From the NCBI RefSeq assembly GCF_003932955.1, contig NZ_QOVY01000013.1:1-64000 (forward strand): a stretch of 64,000 nucleotides of DNA. The letters are read 5' to 3'. This document shows, piece by piece, positions 53,680 through 63,109 of the stretch; the first letter of the stretch is position 1; the number at the start of each line of letters is the position of its first letter. Below the pieces are notes generated by a model. That model was not told the origin of the DNA and did not search any database. It saw nothing but the letters and a program-made list of their open reading frames with translations. The position numbers and the translations under genes were made by a program. Source of the stretch: Chryseobacterium sp. SC28 (lineage in GTDB: Bacteria > Bacteroidota > Bacteroidia > Flavobacteriales > Weeksellaceae).

Positions 53680-53748
53680 CGATTCTCATGTTTAATTTGA
53701 GTTTTCATGGTTATTAGTTTTTACCCCAACTTCGGTTGGGGTTTTTTA
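53680..53748 (+). ncRNA. Candidate small RNA of about 70 nt
   Basis: Bounded by the sigma-54-type promoter at 53653-53669 and the strong terminator at 53723-53748, with no plausible gene between: the only ATG frames are of a few codons (MFDSHV, MFNLSFHGY). The 5' part is A/U-rich and unstructured, available for pairing with targets; the 3' part is the terminator hairpin and U-tail, as in Hfq- or ProQ-type regulators. No known RNA family was recognised. Existence is inferred from signals only. Confidence 0.42.
53723..53748 (+). terminator. Orphan UUCG-capped terminator
   Basis: ACCCCAAC-TTCG-GTTGGGGT is an 8-bp perfect stem with a stabilising TTCG tetraloop, followed by TTTTT on the plus strand. 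No plus-strand gene lies upstream within 4 kb that could use it, which is the main evidence for a small transcript here. Confidence 0.88.
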
Positions 53749-53938
53749 TTTCTCCATTGGAATTGTTTTTTGTGATTACAATAGGTTTCATCCGATTGTA
53801 AATTAAACTGCCATTTCGTGGCTGAGGAAGACATCCAAAGAATTTGATATGAAAAAAATTAATCCATTTTCATCAACAAAAAATTCACCAAAAAAGTTGA
53901 ATCTTTAGTGGAAAGTGTTTAAAAAAAAGAGAATAATT

Positions 53939-55450
53939 TTAATCAAATAAGGCGAAAGCCTGCGGATTGGGAACGGGATATTTCTCCGTAAAACAGCCGA
54001 AACAATGGTTGGGCGATCCTAAGATACTAATCAGATTTTCGACGCTCAAAAATTCTAAACTGTCAACATCCAAATACTTTCTAAGTTCGTCTTTATTCAT
54101 GTTGGCCGAGATCAAATCATCTTTTGTCGGCGTATCGATGCCTAAAAAGCACGGCGCAATAATTGGCGGAGAAACACTTCGGAAATGGATTTCCTTCACG
54201 CCGGCATTCTTCAGAATCTTGACCAGACGTTTGGAAGTGGTGCCTCGTACGATAGAATCATCGATTATTACCACTCTTTTGTCCTTAATTTCGGAAACGA
54301 TGGGATTGAGCTTCAGATTGACAAAATGCTCTCTCATCTCCTGAGACGGGATGATGAACGAACGGCCGATATATCGATTCTTGATCAAAACGGGCCTGAA
54401 TGGAATGCCCGAAGCCTTGGAAAAACCAATCGCCGCCGGCACACCGGAATCCGGAACGCCGATTACGATGTCGGCTTCTACAGGCGCTTGCTCCCAGATT
54501 TTCATACCGGATTTCTCCCGCACTTCGTGTACGCTGATGCCTTCCAAAGTAGAATCCGGTCTGGCAAAATAAATATATTCGAAAGCACAAATCTTATTCA
54601 CGCAATCATCTTTGACGAGATAAGAATGCAAACCTTCTTCCTTATCGCTGGTGTAAACTATCTCTCCCGGAAGAATATCGCGGACGTACTGCGCTCCCAC
54701 CCCGTCTAAGGCACAAGTTTCCGATGCTACCACAAACGTATTCTCATCGATCGCTCCCAAAACCAAAGGCCTGATGCCATTAAAATCCCGGAAGGCAAAA
54801 AATTTATTTCTGGTAAGTCCCACAACGGAATAAGCACCTTCTATCTTTTCCATCGTTGCTTTGATGGCGCCGCGGAGACCCAAATCCAAATTTTTCTGAA
54901 TCAATCGCAGAATCACCTCGGTATCTGAGGTGGCGCGGAAAACCACACCCTCGTCCTCCAATTCTTTTCTGAGCTCTCTTGCATTGGTAAGGTTGCCGTT
55001 GTGTGCAATAGAAAGTATGATTTGATCGTACTCGTTCTTCGCAAAAAACGGTTGAAAGTTGTACTTCTTTTTGTCGCCCGCGGTGGTATATCGGGTATGA
55101 CCGATGACGGTGCTTCCCATATACTGTTGCGGATCTTTTATGGATTTGAAAACGTCTAAAACCAAACCTTCATCTTTCACAGACAGGATTTTGCCATTGT
55201 TCCCGACAGCGATGCCGCATGCTTCCTGACCGCGGTGCTGCAAGGCGAAAAGACCAAACTGAGCGAGCGAAAAAGTATCTTGATTTTCGGTTGAATGCAC
55301 TCCAAAAACGCCACATTCTTCTTCCATCTTATCGAACGGGTAATTCCCCATTTCTTCCTTGGAAAGATCTTTGGTCTCCTCGAATTCCCGATAGCGATTT
55401 TGGAAAGCATATTTGGGCAATGGGCTATAATCTTGAAATTCTAAATCCAT
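53939..55450 (-). CDS. purF: Amidophosphoribosyltransferase
   Basis: First committed step of purine synthesis: PRPP plus glutamine gives phosphoribosylamine. The N-terminal nucleophile Cys46 in EEECGVFGV must be exposed by removing a propeptide; at 45 residues that leader is longer than usual, so the true start may be Met34 or Met42. The glutaminase residues in ALQHRGQEACG and the phosphoribosyltransferase motif VVIIDDSIVRGTTSKR are present. The C-terminal CFGCFTEKYP resembles the Fe-S/metal-binding end of the B. subtilis type. It lies 17 nt after purC on the same strand. Confidence 0.95.
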   Translation of the reverse strand: MDLEFQDYSPLPKYAFQNRYREFEETKDLSKEEMGNYPFDKMEEECGVFGVHSTENQDTFSLAQFGLFALQHRGQEACGIAVGNNGKILSVKDEGLVLDVFKSIKDPQQYMGSTVIGHTRYTTAGDKKKYNFQPFFAKNEYDQIILSIAHNGNLTNARELRKELEDEGVVFRATSDTEVILRLIQKNLDLGLRGAIKATMEKIEGAYSVVGLTRNKFFAFRDFNGIRPLVLGAIDENTFVVASETCALDGVGAQYVRDILPGEIVYTSDKEEGLHSYLVKDDCVNKICAFEYIYFARPDSTLEGISVHEVREKSGMKIWEQAPVEADIVIGVPDSGVPAAIGFSKASGIPFRPVLIKNRYIGRSFIIPSQEMREHFVNLKLNPIVSEIKDKRVVIIDDSIVRGTTSKRLVKILKNAGVKEIHFRSVSPPIIAPCFLGIDTPTKDDLISANMNKDELRKYLDVDSLEFLSVENLISILGSPNHCFGCFTEKYPVPNPQAFALFD

Positions 55451-55467
55451 TTTGCGGGTTTTTTGGA

Positions 55468-56202
55468 TTATTTTTTTAAAGCTTTTTGGAGTCTTTCATA
55501 AATCTCCACGTAAGCTTCGGTAATCTCGCCCAAGTCTCGGCGGAATCGGTCTTTATCGAGCTTCTTCATGGTGTCTTTGTCCCAAAGTCTGCAAGTGTCG
55601 GGAGAAATCTCGTCTGCCAAAACGATTTTGCCATCGGCAGTTTTTCCCAATTCGATTTTGAAATCTACGAGGATCACGTTGGCTTTATCGAAAAGGTCTA
55701 TTAGGAGTTTGTTGATTTTGTCTGTCAAAGCGTACATTTCTTCCAACTCAGCATACGTTGCCGCTCCCAAGAAAACCGCGTGATGATCATTAATCAAAGG
55801 ATCGCCCAATTCGTCTTTTTTGTAGCAAAGATCAAAAATTGTGACAGGAGATTTAATGCCTTCTTCGACGCCTAATCGCTGAGCCATACTTCCGGCTACG
55901 TAATTGCGAACCACCATTTCCAGAGGAATAATATTCACTTTTTTTACCAGCTGTTCTCGGTCGTTTAGTTTTGCGATGAAGTGCGTGGGGATTCCATTAT
56001 CTGCAAGATATCCGAAAATCAGGGTAGAAATAGCGTTGTTCAACTCGCCTTTTCTATCAAATTGACCCCGTTTTTGAGCATTGAAAGCCGTGGCATCGTC
56101 TTTGTACCGCACAATCACTTCGTCGGGTTTCTCTGTGGCGAAAACCTGCTTTGCCTTGCCTTCGTAGAGCATTTCTTTCTTTTGACTCATAATACTTTTC
56201 AT
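55468..56202 (-). CDS. purC: Phosphoribosylaminoimidazole-succinocarboxamide synthase
   Basis: SAICAR synthetase of the purine pathway, ligating aspartate to CAIR with ATP. The family start MLYEGKAKQVFAT, PLEMVVRNYVAGSMAQR, and DFKIELGKTADGKIVLADEI followed by SPDTCRLWD are all present. At 244 aa it is standard. Starts at the first Met or at Met5 (MSQKKEM) are both possible. It forms a two-gene unit with purF (17 nt gap). A CAAATTTA (-7 box, minus strand) at 56274-56281 lies about 70 nt upstream. Confidence 0.96.
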   Translation of the reverse strand: MKSIMSQKKEMLYEGKAKQVFATEKPDEVIVRYKDDATAFNAQKRGQFDRKGELNNAISTLIFGYLADNGIPTHFIAKLNDREQLVKKVNIIPLEMVVRNYVAGSMAQRLGVEEGIKSPVTIFDLCYKKDELGDPLINDHHAVFLGAATYAELEEMYALTDKINKLLIDLFDKANVILVDFKIELGKTADGKIVLADEISPDTCRLWDKDTMKKLDKDRFRRDLGEITEAYVEIYERLQKALKK

Positions 56203-56345
56203 TTTTATTAATGGAATCCGAAACGCCCAGATTCCTTTGACTTTTTATTGTTAGATTTATCCACAAATTTACGAAATTATTTGGTAAATCTGATTTGATG
56301 AAAAGAAGCAAAAGTATTCCTAATATGTTCTAAATTAAACAAAAA

Positions 56346-56375
56346 AAAAACTCCTTGATCGAAAGGAGTTTTTGC
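56346..56375 (-). terminator. Terminator of the endonuclease I gene
   Basis: AAAAACTCCTT and AAGGAGTTTTT form an 11-bp stem around GATCGA. On the minus strand it is followed by the complement of a ten-base A-run. Confidence 0.87.
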
Positions 56376-56395
56376 ACAATCAAAAAGTGTATGTT

Positions 56396-58237
56396 CTACT
56401 TTTTAATAAATTTAACGGAATAGTCATCAATAGTCAAGATGTAAGTATTTGGCAATAAAGATTGGACGTTAATCGAATTCTGAGTAGTAAATGGACGATG
56501 AAAAGCCTTGATTAATTTGCCGGAAAGGTCGTATATCTTCGCAGATTTGGCTTTGCTTAAATCGCCGGCAATGTTCAGAATTTCTCCCACCGGATTTGGA
56601 TAGATTGCCAATTTTCGGATATTATTTACCATATCATTAGCACTTAAAATTCCCAAATTCAAACAATAATCGGACGGGTGAGCGATCCATTCAGCCATAT
56701 CAAAAGTTGCGCTTGGATTGCTGATGTTGGCGTTTCTGTATAGAGATATGTTGGCGTTAGAATTATCTAAATCTTTCGTTCCTACGGCATCGACTGTTGC
56801 AGATTTATAAGACAAATCGAGATAATTCGTACCGCTGAATGTGAGAGCAGGCGCCGCCGTCACATATCTTGCATCGGCCGTGTTGAAGCAACTGAAATCG
56901 GCGTATGGATTAATCGCCACCAGACTTTGATTGTGATCCAACTCGCCTTCCAGCTCAAATGGTTCAGCAAAATAATAAGCAGTTCCCTTGTATTGGATAT
57001 TCAATTTATAAGCATTCAGACTGACTTTGTGACCGGTTCTATTGGCGATTTCCAAAGCTTTGTTATTGCCACTACCTTCGAGATATTTGATGATTTGTAA
57101 ATCCTTCGCAAAAATATCACTGGCTAATGTCGTGACGTTCAATACATTACTTTCAGGACTCTCCAGATAGGCAGTGTCGTAGGCTTTTACGCTGAAATTA
57201 TATGTGGTGCCAGGCGTCAAATGGTCGATAGAAGCGGAATTGGTTTTGGACGTTGCCACCAAGACATTGTCTTGATAAATGCGGTAACCGATGACATCAG
57301 GTTGTGGACTGACTTGCCAATTCAGATCAACAAAATAAGCGGAATTTCTTGCCAAAACGAGAGAAGATGGCGCCGAAGGTGCTACATTGTCGGAGGTCTG
57401 GCTCCAGATCGCGGCGATCCACTCCGGATGGTCGATGAAAGGATTTCTATTTTTTTGAAGAGTGAAAACGGCGTTATTACGATCGATTTCGCGTTGGGAA
57501 ACCGGATCTTGCTGATGCCACAAAAGAAGCATCGCGATGTACCAATTTTCGTAAGCTTTCTCTTCGGTTCCGTCCAGTGGATTTACATCTTTGGTCGGAT
57601 CGATGTTGGTGGTGTAATTGAAACTTCCCAATTTGCCTTCATATCTTACTGCAAAATACAGCAGCGTTCTCGCAATATCACCTTTGAACTCGTCGATTGG
57701 TTCAAAGACTCTACCTGTATAGGTTGCATTGGGCGTTCCGTTGGAAGCTTGTTTCGATCCGTTCGTAAAATTGTAATAAACAGTAGAGCCCGCTTTGGCA
57801 TAAGGGTAATTGCTTCGCAACTGATTGATCCGCGCATCTGTGGGAACCACAAAGAAGATGTCCGAATACATTGGATAAGCGCTGTAGAAAGAGCTTTGCG
57901 GCATCATATGTTCTCTGTTCCACCCCTGCCCTTCTGCGCTGGCGTTTCCGATAATATTGGCGCTGGTGTAGTTATACGCGTCCGGACCTGTCGGGATTTC
58001 AGAATAAATATCCAGAATCGTCCCATCGTTTTCATAATATTTATCAAGATCGGTTTGGTTCACCGTTGTTTTGAGATCATCATAATTATAAGTGCGAACT
58101 TTTGTCGAAATGATCTCATGAAGCTTGGTCTTGAGTGCATAACCTGTCAAATTTTCTGTTCCCGAATAATAGTCAGCCGGCGCTTGTGCCAGCAATAAAA
58201 TGGGGAAAAGAGATACTATAAATAAGTATTTTTTCAA
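56396..58237 (-). CDS. Secreted endonuclease I with fibronectin III domain and T9SS sorting domain
   Basis: Extracellular non-specific nuclease. Signal peptide to about residue 18 (ILLLAQ); endonuclease I domain (about 25-280) with the beta-beta-alpha-Me motif GWNREHMMPQS and the long inserted strand region. A fibronectin type III domain (about 288-375: SAPSSLVLARNSAYFVDLNW) and a lamin-tail-like beta region (about 380-520) follow. The last 80 residues, starting KLAIYPNPVGEILNIAGDLS and ending VKFIKK, are a type A T9SS sorting domain. At 613 aa the protein is complete. It probably provides nucleotides or clears extracellular DNA, alongside the S1/P1 nuclease at 14740. Confidence 0.93.
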   Translation of the reverse strand: MKKYLFIVSLFPILLLAQAPADYYSGTENLTGYALKTKLHEIISTKVRTYNYDDLKTTVNQTDLDKYYENDGTILDIYSEIPTGPDAYNYTSANIIGNASAEGQGWNREHMMPQSSFYSAYPMYSDIFFVVPTDARINQLRSNYPYAKAGSTVYYNFTNGSKQASNGTPNATYTGRVFEPIDEFKGDIARTLLYFAVRYEGKLGSFNYTTNIDPTKDVNPLDGTEEKAYENWYIAMLLLWHQQDPVSQREIDRNNAVFTLQKNRNPFIDHPEWIAAIWSQTSDNVAPSAPSSLVLARNSAYFVDLNWQVSPQPDVIGYRIYQDNVLVATSKTNSASIDHLTPGTTYNFSVKAYDTAYLESPESNVLNVTTLASDIFAKDLQIIKYLEGSGNNKALEIANRTGHKVSLNAYKLNIQYKGTAYYFAEPFELEGELDHNQSLVAINPYADFSCFNTADARYVTAAPALTFSGTNYLDLSYKSATVDAVGTKDLDNSNANISLYRNANISNPSATFDMAEWIAHPSDYCLNLGILSANDMVNNIRKLAIYPNPVGEILNIAGDLSKAKSAKIYDLSGKLIKAFHRPFTTQNSINVQSLLPNTYILTIDDYSVKFIKK

Positions 58238-58365
58238 AGTAAAAATGTTTTAATAACCGAGCGTAAAAGTATTACTTTTATGGCAAGAAATTATTCATTT
58301 TTTCTTAATTGAATATTAATAATAGTTTACATCCCTTTTAAATAAAGAAAAAAGTGCTACAAAAA

Positions 58366-60324
58366 TTATTCTCCGGCAATCATCTGATGAAGGGTGAGCT
58401 TCAGGCTGTCCAACTGTTCTTTTTTGCTATCGAGTTTGTCGTAAGTGTCTTTGAGAAGAGGATTGTCGCGTTTCGCCGTTCCGAAGAACGAAAGATTATT
58501 TTCGAGTTGCACGACTTCGGCTTCCAGATCGGCGATTTGATTTTTAATCTTTCTGGCTTTATCTGTCAACTGGCTTTCGGAAAGGTTTTCTTCTTTCAGA
58601 TCGAATTCGTTGATCTTGTTGAGTTTTAGTTTTTCTTTGAGTGTTTTATTGAATTCCGTATTGATAGAAAGTTTGTCTTTTGGGACTTTTCCGATGGCAT
58701 TCCAAGCATTTTTTATGTTTTCGATTTTTTCTACCGTCCCATCTTCGTCGGTCAACGCTTTCAGCTCATCCAGCAATGCCTTTTTGCTTTTGTAATTGTC
58801 TTTCCAGTTGTCGCCAGAAACATTGTTTTTTTCTCTGTAATTCTTGAAAAACGTGTTGCAAGCGTCGCGAAACTCATCCCATACTTTGTTGGCCTGGCTT
58901 CTAGGAACGTGGCCGATCGTTTTCCAATCTTCTTGAAGTTTTTTGAACAGCGGCACCACGATGTCCCAATCTTCAGAATTCATATTATCCTGAGCGGTTT
59001 TTATCAGTGCTTGCTTGGCCTCGAGATTATGAATCTGAGAATCTTTCAAGGTTTTGTAAAAATCGTTTTTTCGGGCGTTAAATTCTCTCAACGCCAGTTT
59101 AAAATCTGTCCAGTTTTGATTTGAAATCTTTTTAGGAACCGGTCCCAGTTTTAAAAATTCGGTTCGCAACTCTTCCACTTTTTTGATGGCTTGCTGCCAG
59201 TAGCTGTGGGTGGGCGCTTCGGGTGCAGCAAGGGTTTGGAGTTCTTCGATGATTTTATTTTTCTTCTCCAGATTATCCTGTTGATCCGATTCCAAAACAG
59301 CAATTAATTCGGATTTTCTCTCGTGGATTTTATTGGAAATTTCTTTAAACTCTTCCCAGGTTTTCTCCCGAAACTCCTCTGCCACGGGCTCCGCTTCCTC
59401 TTTCCATAGTTTGTGCAGATATTGCAATTCGTTCAGCGCTTTTTGGACCACTTTTTCATCAAGTAGTTCTTTTGCTCTTTGGATGATGTGCTGTCTTTTT
59501 TCCAGATTGTGGGCAAACTCCTGTTCCAAATATTCTTTGTTCATATCCAACATCTCATTGAACATTTTCAGATGGTGGAAATAGTTGTTATTCAGATTTT
59601 TGAATTCGGATTTGGCTACTTGACCAGCATTTCCCCAGGCTTCTTTGATTTCTCTAATGGCTTTGAAAAGATTGACGCCAGGTTCTGAATTGGTGTAGAG
59701 ATTCTTCAATCTTTCGATGATTGCTAATCTTTCTTCCAAATTTTTCTGATAATCTGCCTCTTGAGCCTTGTGAAATTTGTCCTGCTTTTCTTTAAATATA
59801 TTCACGAGTGCCGATAATTTTGCAGTTTGCGGATGCTGAAATTCAAAATGCTCCTCAACATTGCCCTCTTCGAGGAACTCGTGTTTTTTGCTGTCCACTT
59901 CCTCCGCTATTTTCCGATTGGCGTGATCGCGCAGCGCATTGAATTTCTTCGAAAAAGAATGCGAATCTTCCCTGTTGACAATAGATTCCATCTCATCCAA
60001 AGTGTCTTTCAAAGATAGATCGGAATGGGTTTCTTCTGCGGTTTCGATTTCCTCCGACCCTGTTTCAGCATCCGATTGAGATTGGGGTTCAGATTCCGAC
60101 CCGTCGTCTCCGGCAATGGTCGCAGATTCTTCTTCGGCAATATCCGTTTCGGCAAGCGCCGGATTTTCGGCGGATACGTTTGCAAAATTGGTGGCAACGG
60201 TTTCAGATTCCGGATTTTCAACTCCTGATATTTCTTCCGGAGCTGATGTTTCGGGCTGATTTTCAGCGGGATCGACTTCCGAATTTAATTTTTCGATTTC
60301 AGGATTCTTCTTTTCAATACTCAT
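58366..60324 (-). CDS. DUF349-repeat protein
   Basis: A 652-residue cytoplasmic protein. The N-terminal 110 residues are very acidic and low in complexity (Glu/Ser/Ala-rich), likely disordered. Residues about 160-580 contain several DUF349 repeats, each a helical hairpin with a conserved Trp (for example EAWGNAGQVAKSEF, EDWKTIGHVPRSQANKVWDE, NAWNAIGKVPKDKL). The C-terminus is coiled coil (KIKNQIADLEAEVVQLENNL, DSKKEQLDSLKLTL). The family is widespread in Bacteroidota and Actinomycetota and has no settled function; it is often annotated as chromosome segregation ATPase although no Walker motif is visible. Confidence 0.88.
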   Translation of the reverse strand: MSIEKKNPEIEKLNSEVDPAENQPETSAPEEISGVENPESETVATNFANVSAENPALAETDIAEEESATIAGDDGSESEPQSQSDAETGSEEIETAEETHSDLSLKDTLDEMESIVNREDSHSFSKKFNALRDHANRKIAEEVDSKKHEFLEEGNVEEHFEFQHPQTAKLSALVNIFKEKQDKFHKAQEADYQKNLEERLAIIERLKNLYTNSEPGVNLFKAIREIKEAWGNAGQVAKSEFKNLNNNYFHHLKMFNEMLDMNKEYLEQEFAHNLEKRQHIIQRAKELLDEKVVQKALNELQYLHKLWKEEAEPVAEEFREKTWEEFKEISNKIHERKSELIAVLESDQQDNLEKKNKIIEELQTLAAPEAPTHSYWQQAIKKVEELRTEFLKLGPVPKKISNQNWTDFKLALREFNARKNDFYKTLKDSQIHNLEAKQALIKTAQDNMNSEDWDIVVPLFKKLQEDWKTIGHVPRSQANKVWDEFRDACNTFFKNYREKNNVSGDNWKDNYKSKKALLDELKALTDEDGTVEKIENIKNAWNAIGKVPKDKLSINTEFNKTLKEKLKLNKINEFDLKEENLSESQLTDKARKIKNQIADLEAEVVQLENNLSFFGTAKRDNPLLKDTYDKLDSKKEQLDSLKLTLHQMIAGE

Positions 60325-60473
60325 AACATAGCGAATTAATGGGCGATAACAACTTTTAATTGCACTAAATTAAATGTTTTTTATAGAAAACACCAAATAA
60401 GCTTATTAATTTTCCAAAAAATTTGAAATATTTCACAATCCCATCAATTTGAATTTCTAAAAATCATATTTAC

Positions 60474-60504
60474 TTGACAAAGGCTTCGTAATGTCGTATC
60501 TTCG
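60474..60504 (+). promoter_or_regulatory. Promoter of queA
   Basis: TTG at 60474-60476, 20 bp spacer, TATCTTCG at 60497-60504: one mismatch from TAnnTTTG. It leaves a leader of about 55 nt that contains a short inverted repeat (CCGCAGG/CCTGC). Confidence 0.55.
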
Positions 60505-60566
60505 CAGTCCTAAAAAATTAACCGCAGGTTTTTTCCTGCTTAAACACAATAAAATCCGTAAATTTT

Positions 60567-61616
60567 ATGAAGACATCCGATTTTAATTTTGATCTGCCTG
60601 CCGAATTGCTGGCCGAACATCCATCCGAAAACCGCGACGAAGCCCGATTGATGGTCTTGGACCGAAAAACTGAAACGATAGAGCACCGGCTTTTCAAAGA
60701 TGTTATCGACTATTTCGAAGAGAAAGATCTTTTCATCTTCAACAACACCAAAGTATTCCCTGCCCGACTGTTTGGAAACAAAGAAAAAACAGGTGCCAAA
60801 ATCGAAGTTTTCCTGCTTCGGGAATTAGATCCGGAAACCAGAGTGTGGGACGTGCTTGTAGATCCGGCAAGAAAAATAAGAATTGGCAACAAATTATTTT
60901 TTACCGAGGATGAATCCTTGGTGGCAGAAGTGATCGACAATACGACATCTCGGGGAAGGACTTTGCGATTCCTGTTCGACGGTTCTTATGAAGAATTCCG
61001 TGCAAAACTGACAGAACTTGGCGAGACGCCCTTGCCGAAATACATCAAAAGACCCGTAGAGCCCGAAGATGCGGAGCGCTATCAGACGATCTATGCCAAA
61101 GTAGAAGGTGCAGTGGCAGCGCCCACCGCAGGTCTTCATTTCTCAAAACACTTGATGAAGCGCTTGGAAATTAAAGGTATCGAATTTGCGGAGATCACAC
61201 TCCATATTGGATTGGGAACCTTCAATCCGATAGAAGTCGAAGACCTGTCTAAGCACAAAATGGAGTCTGAGGAAGCCATCATTGATGAAAAAAATGCCGC
61301 CATCATCAACAAAGCCGTGGAGGAAGGACGCCGCATCTGCGCGGTAGGCACCACCACGATGAGAGCATTGGAAACATCGGTCTCATCCAACAAAAAGATC
61401 TCTGCGTACCGAGGATGGACCAACAAATTCATCTATCCGCCGCACGATTTCGGCGTTGCCAATGCTATGATTACCAATTTCCACACCCCAAAGTCCACTT
61501 TATTAATGATGATTGCTGCATTCGCAAACAAGGATTTCATTATGAGAGCTTATGAAGAAGCCATCAAGGAAAAATACAAATTCTACTCTTATGGCGATGC
61601 GATGCTGATTCTTTGA
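60567..61616 (+). CDS. queA: S-adenosylmethionine:tRNA ribosyltransferase-isomerase
   Basis: Makes epoxyqueuosine at tRNA position 34 by moving the ribosyl part of SAM. The family N-terminus [20 protein letters not shown], the central [13 protein letters not shown] and the C-terminal [20 protein letters not shown] are intact, and 349 aa is standard. Single-gene unit with promoter and shared terminator. The 242 bp region upstream holds only the promoter. Confidence 0.97.
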   Translation: MKTSDFNFDLPAELLAEHPSENRDEARLMVLDRKTETIEHRLFKDVIDYFEEKDLFIFNNTKVFPARLFGNKEKTGAKIEVFLLRELDPETRVWDVLVDPARKIRIGNKLFFTEDESLVAEVIDNTTSRGRTLRFLFDGSYEEFRAKLTELGETPLPKYIKRPVEPEDAERYQTIYAKVEGAVAAPTAGLHFSKHLMKRLEIKGIEFAEITLHIGLGTFNPIEVEDLSKHKMESEEAIIDEKNAAIINKAVEEGRRICAVGTTTMRALETSVSSNKKISAYRGWTNKFIYPPHDFGVANAMITNFHTPKSTLLMMIAAFANKDFIMRAYEEAIKEKYKFYSYGDAMLIL

Positions 61617-61734
61617 TGATTGTAATCCTATCTACACCTTTTTTCTTTTTGGCAGTATTATCCAAGCTTTTTTTAAGCACTTTCTATTGGCTCATTTTGT
61701 AAGCATCAAGATAGTCTGCAACCCATATTAAACA

Positions 61735-61769
61735 AAAAAATGCGCAGTTTTAAAGCGCATTTTTTTGAT
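61735..61769. terminator. Bidirectional terminator between queA and the desaturase gene
   Basis: AAATGCGC (61738-61746) and GCGCATTT (61755-61763) pair around AGTTTTAAA, with A and T runs on either side. Confidence 0.85.
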
Positions 61770-61788
61770 TTTTGAGTATCCTTTTATT

Positions 61789-62886
61789 TTACATGGATTC
61801 CTCCATTACGGCTCTGATGCTTGTTGCATTGCTTTTCAAAAGTCTATAATGCAAATAGAGCGCTTGGAAAAGGGGGTATCGCTTGTAATGCAAATTGTGT
61901 TCTTGAGCGAAGAGCCTTATCTCCTCGGTGATTTCGGGATAATATTCGTAGCTGTAATTCGGAAAAAGGTGGTGAGCCACGTGATAGTTGAAATTTCCTA
62001 AAACATAGCGTATAAACTGGTTGTGATTGGTAAGATCATTGGTCACTTCGAACTGATGGCGCATCCAGCTGTAGGGCAGATTGCCGTTTTCATCGATCTC
62101 GGGAAACTCATTATGCTCTACGGCGTGCAGCGGTAAAAGCACGAACAAGGCAAAACAACTGGCTACGAGCATCTGCAACAGCCAAGCGGTGAGCGCCAAC
62201 TGCCAAGACACTCCAAAAAAAAGGATGGGAACGAAAATCTGGTAAAAAAAGTAAAATAATTTGTAGGCGATCATACGGATTTTTTCTGACAACGGAATTT
62301 TGGCCTGTGTTTTTTGGATGATCCGATTTTTATCGAAGAAATCGCGGAAGTCGCGGACAAACATCCAATTGAACAAATAAAGCGGATAGGCAAGGAAGAA
62401 GAATCGATGCTGATACTTTTGCAAACCTTTGGCTTGGCTGTGAGGGTAAACGAGGATTGGGCCGCTTTGTTCGATATCGGTGTCCCAACCATCGACGTTG
62501 GGGAAAGAATGGTGGCTCAGGATATGTCGCCTTTCCCAAATATAACTATTGGCTCCCAGAAGGTCAAAGATCTTCAGAAACCACTTGTTGTATTTTTTTG
62601 TTTTAAATATGTTGTTGTGTGCTGCTTCGTGAATCAGGTTGAGGTAGATGAGCACAATATTGATCCCCATAAAGATGTAGCACCCGATGTAAAGGCTGCG
62701 ATTTTCGCTATTGAAAATAGCTACAAAATATGCCAAGAAATATAGCAAAGGTAAAAGAAATGCTTTGAACCGCACGGTTCGATCTCTGCTCTGCCCGATG
62801 GATTTTAGTCTTGTGTTGACTCGTTTTCTTAATTCATTGAAGAGGTCTGTTTCCTCGTGATTTTTGTTGTATAAAGGTTTGTTCAT
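61789..62886 (-). CDS. Membrane fatty acid desaturase
   Basis: Integral membrane di-iron enzyme that introduces a double bond into an acyl chain. The three histidine boxes are present: HEAAH, HILSHH and HVAHH, plus the extra HAVEH motif, within about four transmembrane helices. At 365 aa it resembles FADS-type acyl-lipid or acyl-CoA desaturases. No cytochrome b5 domain is fused. Regiospecificity cannot be told. The 223 bp upstream of its start contain no recognisable element on the minus strand. Confidence 0.91.
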   Translation of the reverse strand: MNKPLYNKNHEETDLFNELRKRVNTRLKSIGQSRDRTVRFKAFLLPLLYFLAYFVAIFNSENRSLYIGCYIFMGINIVLIYLNLIHEAAHNNIFKTKKYNKWFLKIFDLLGANSYIWERRHILSHHSFPNVDGWDTDIEQSGPILVYPHSQAKGLQKYQHRFFFLAYPLYLFNWMFVRDFRDFFDKNRIIQKTQAKIPLSEKIRMIAYKLFYFFYQIFVPILFFGVSWQLALTAWLLQMLVASCFALFVLLPLHAVEHNEFPEIDENGNLPYSWMRHQFEVTNDLTNHNQFIRYVLGNFNYHVAHHLFPNYSYEYYPEITEEIRLFAQEHNLHYKRYPLFQALYLHYRLLKSNATSIRAVMEESM

Positions 62887-63109
62887 AGTGCCAAAAATGC
62901 TTTTATTGTAATTAATAGATGCATCAAACTGGTTGGTTACAGAGCAATATTCCGCTGAAGTGTGTTCTCAGATATTAGTTATATTTTTGTGTACTTTCCG
63001 GTTTTCTGCACAAATTTTATCGCCGTAAAATGAGCGCCGTAGATAGTACAGCAATTTATAAAAATGAATTCATAAAATTTTGTTTTTTAATTGTTATTGG
63101 TTTTAAGTT

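Noticed and set aside
53849-53908. A 19-codon peptide frame (MKKINPFSSTKNSPKKLNL) before purF
   Set aside because: It resembles Lys-rich leader peptides of ribosomal peptide products, but there is no modification or export gene nearby and no clear promoter; too little to call.
57221-58198. Plus-strand frame of 325 codons opposite the endonuclease I gene
   Set aside because: Antisense shadow of a well-supported T9SS nuclease; no domain, odd Ile/Arg/Cys-rich composition.
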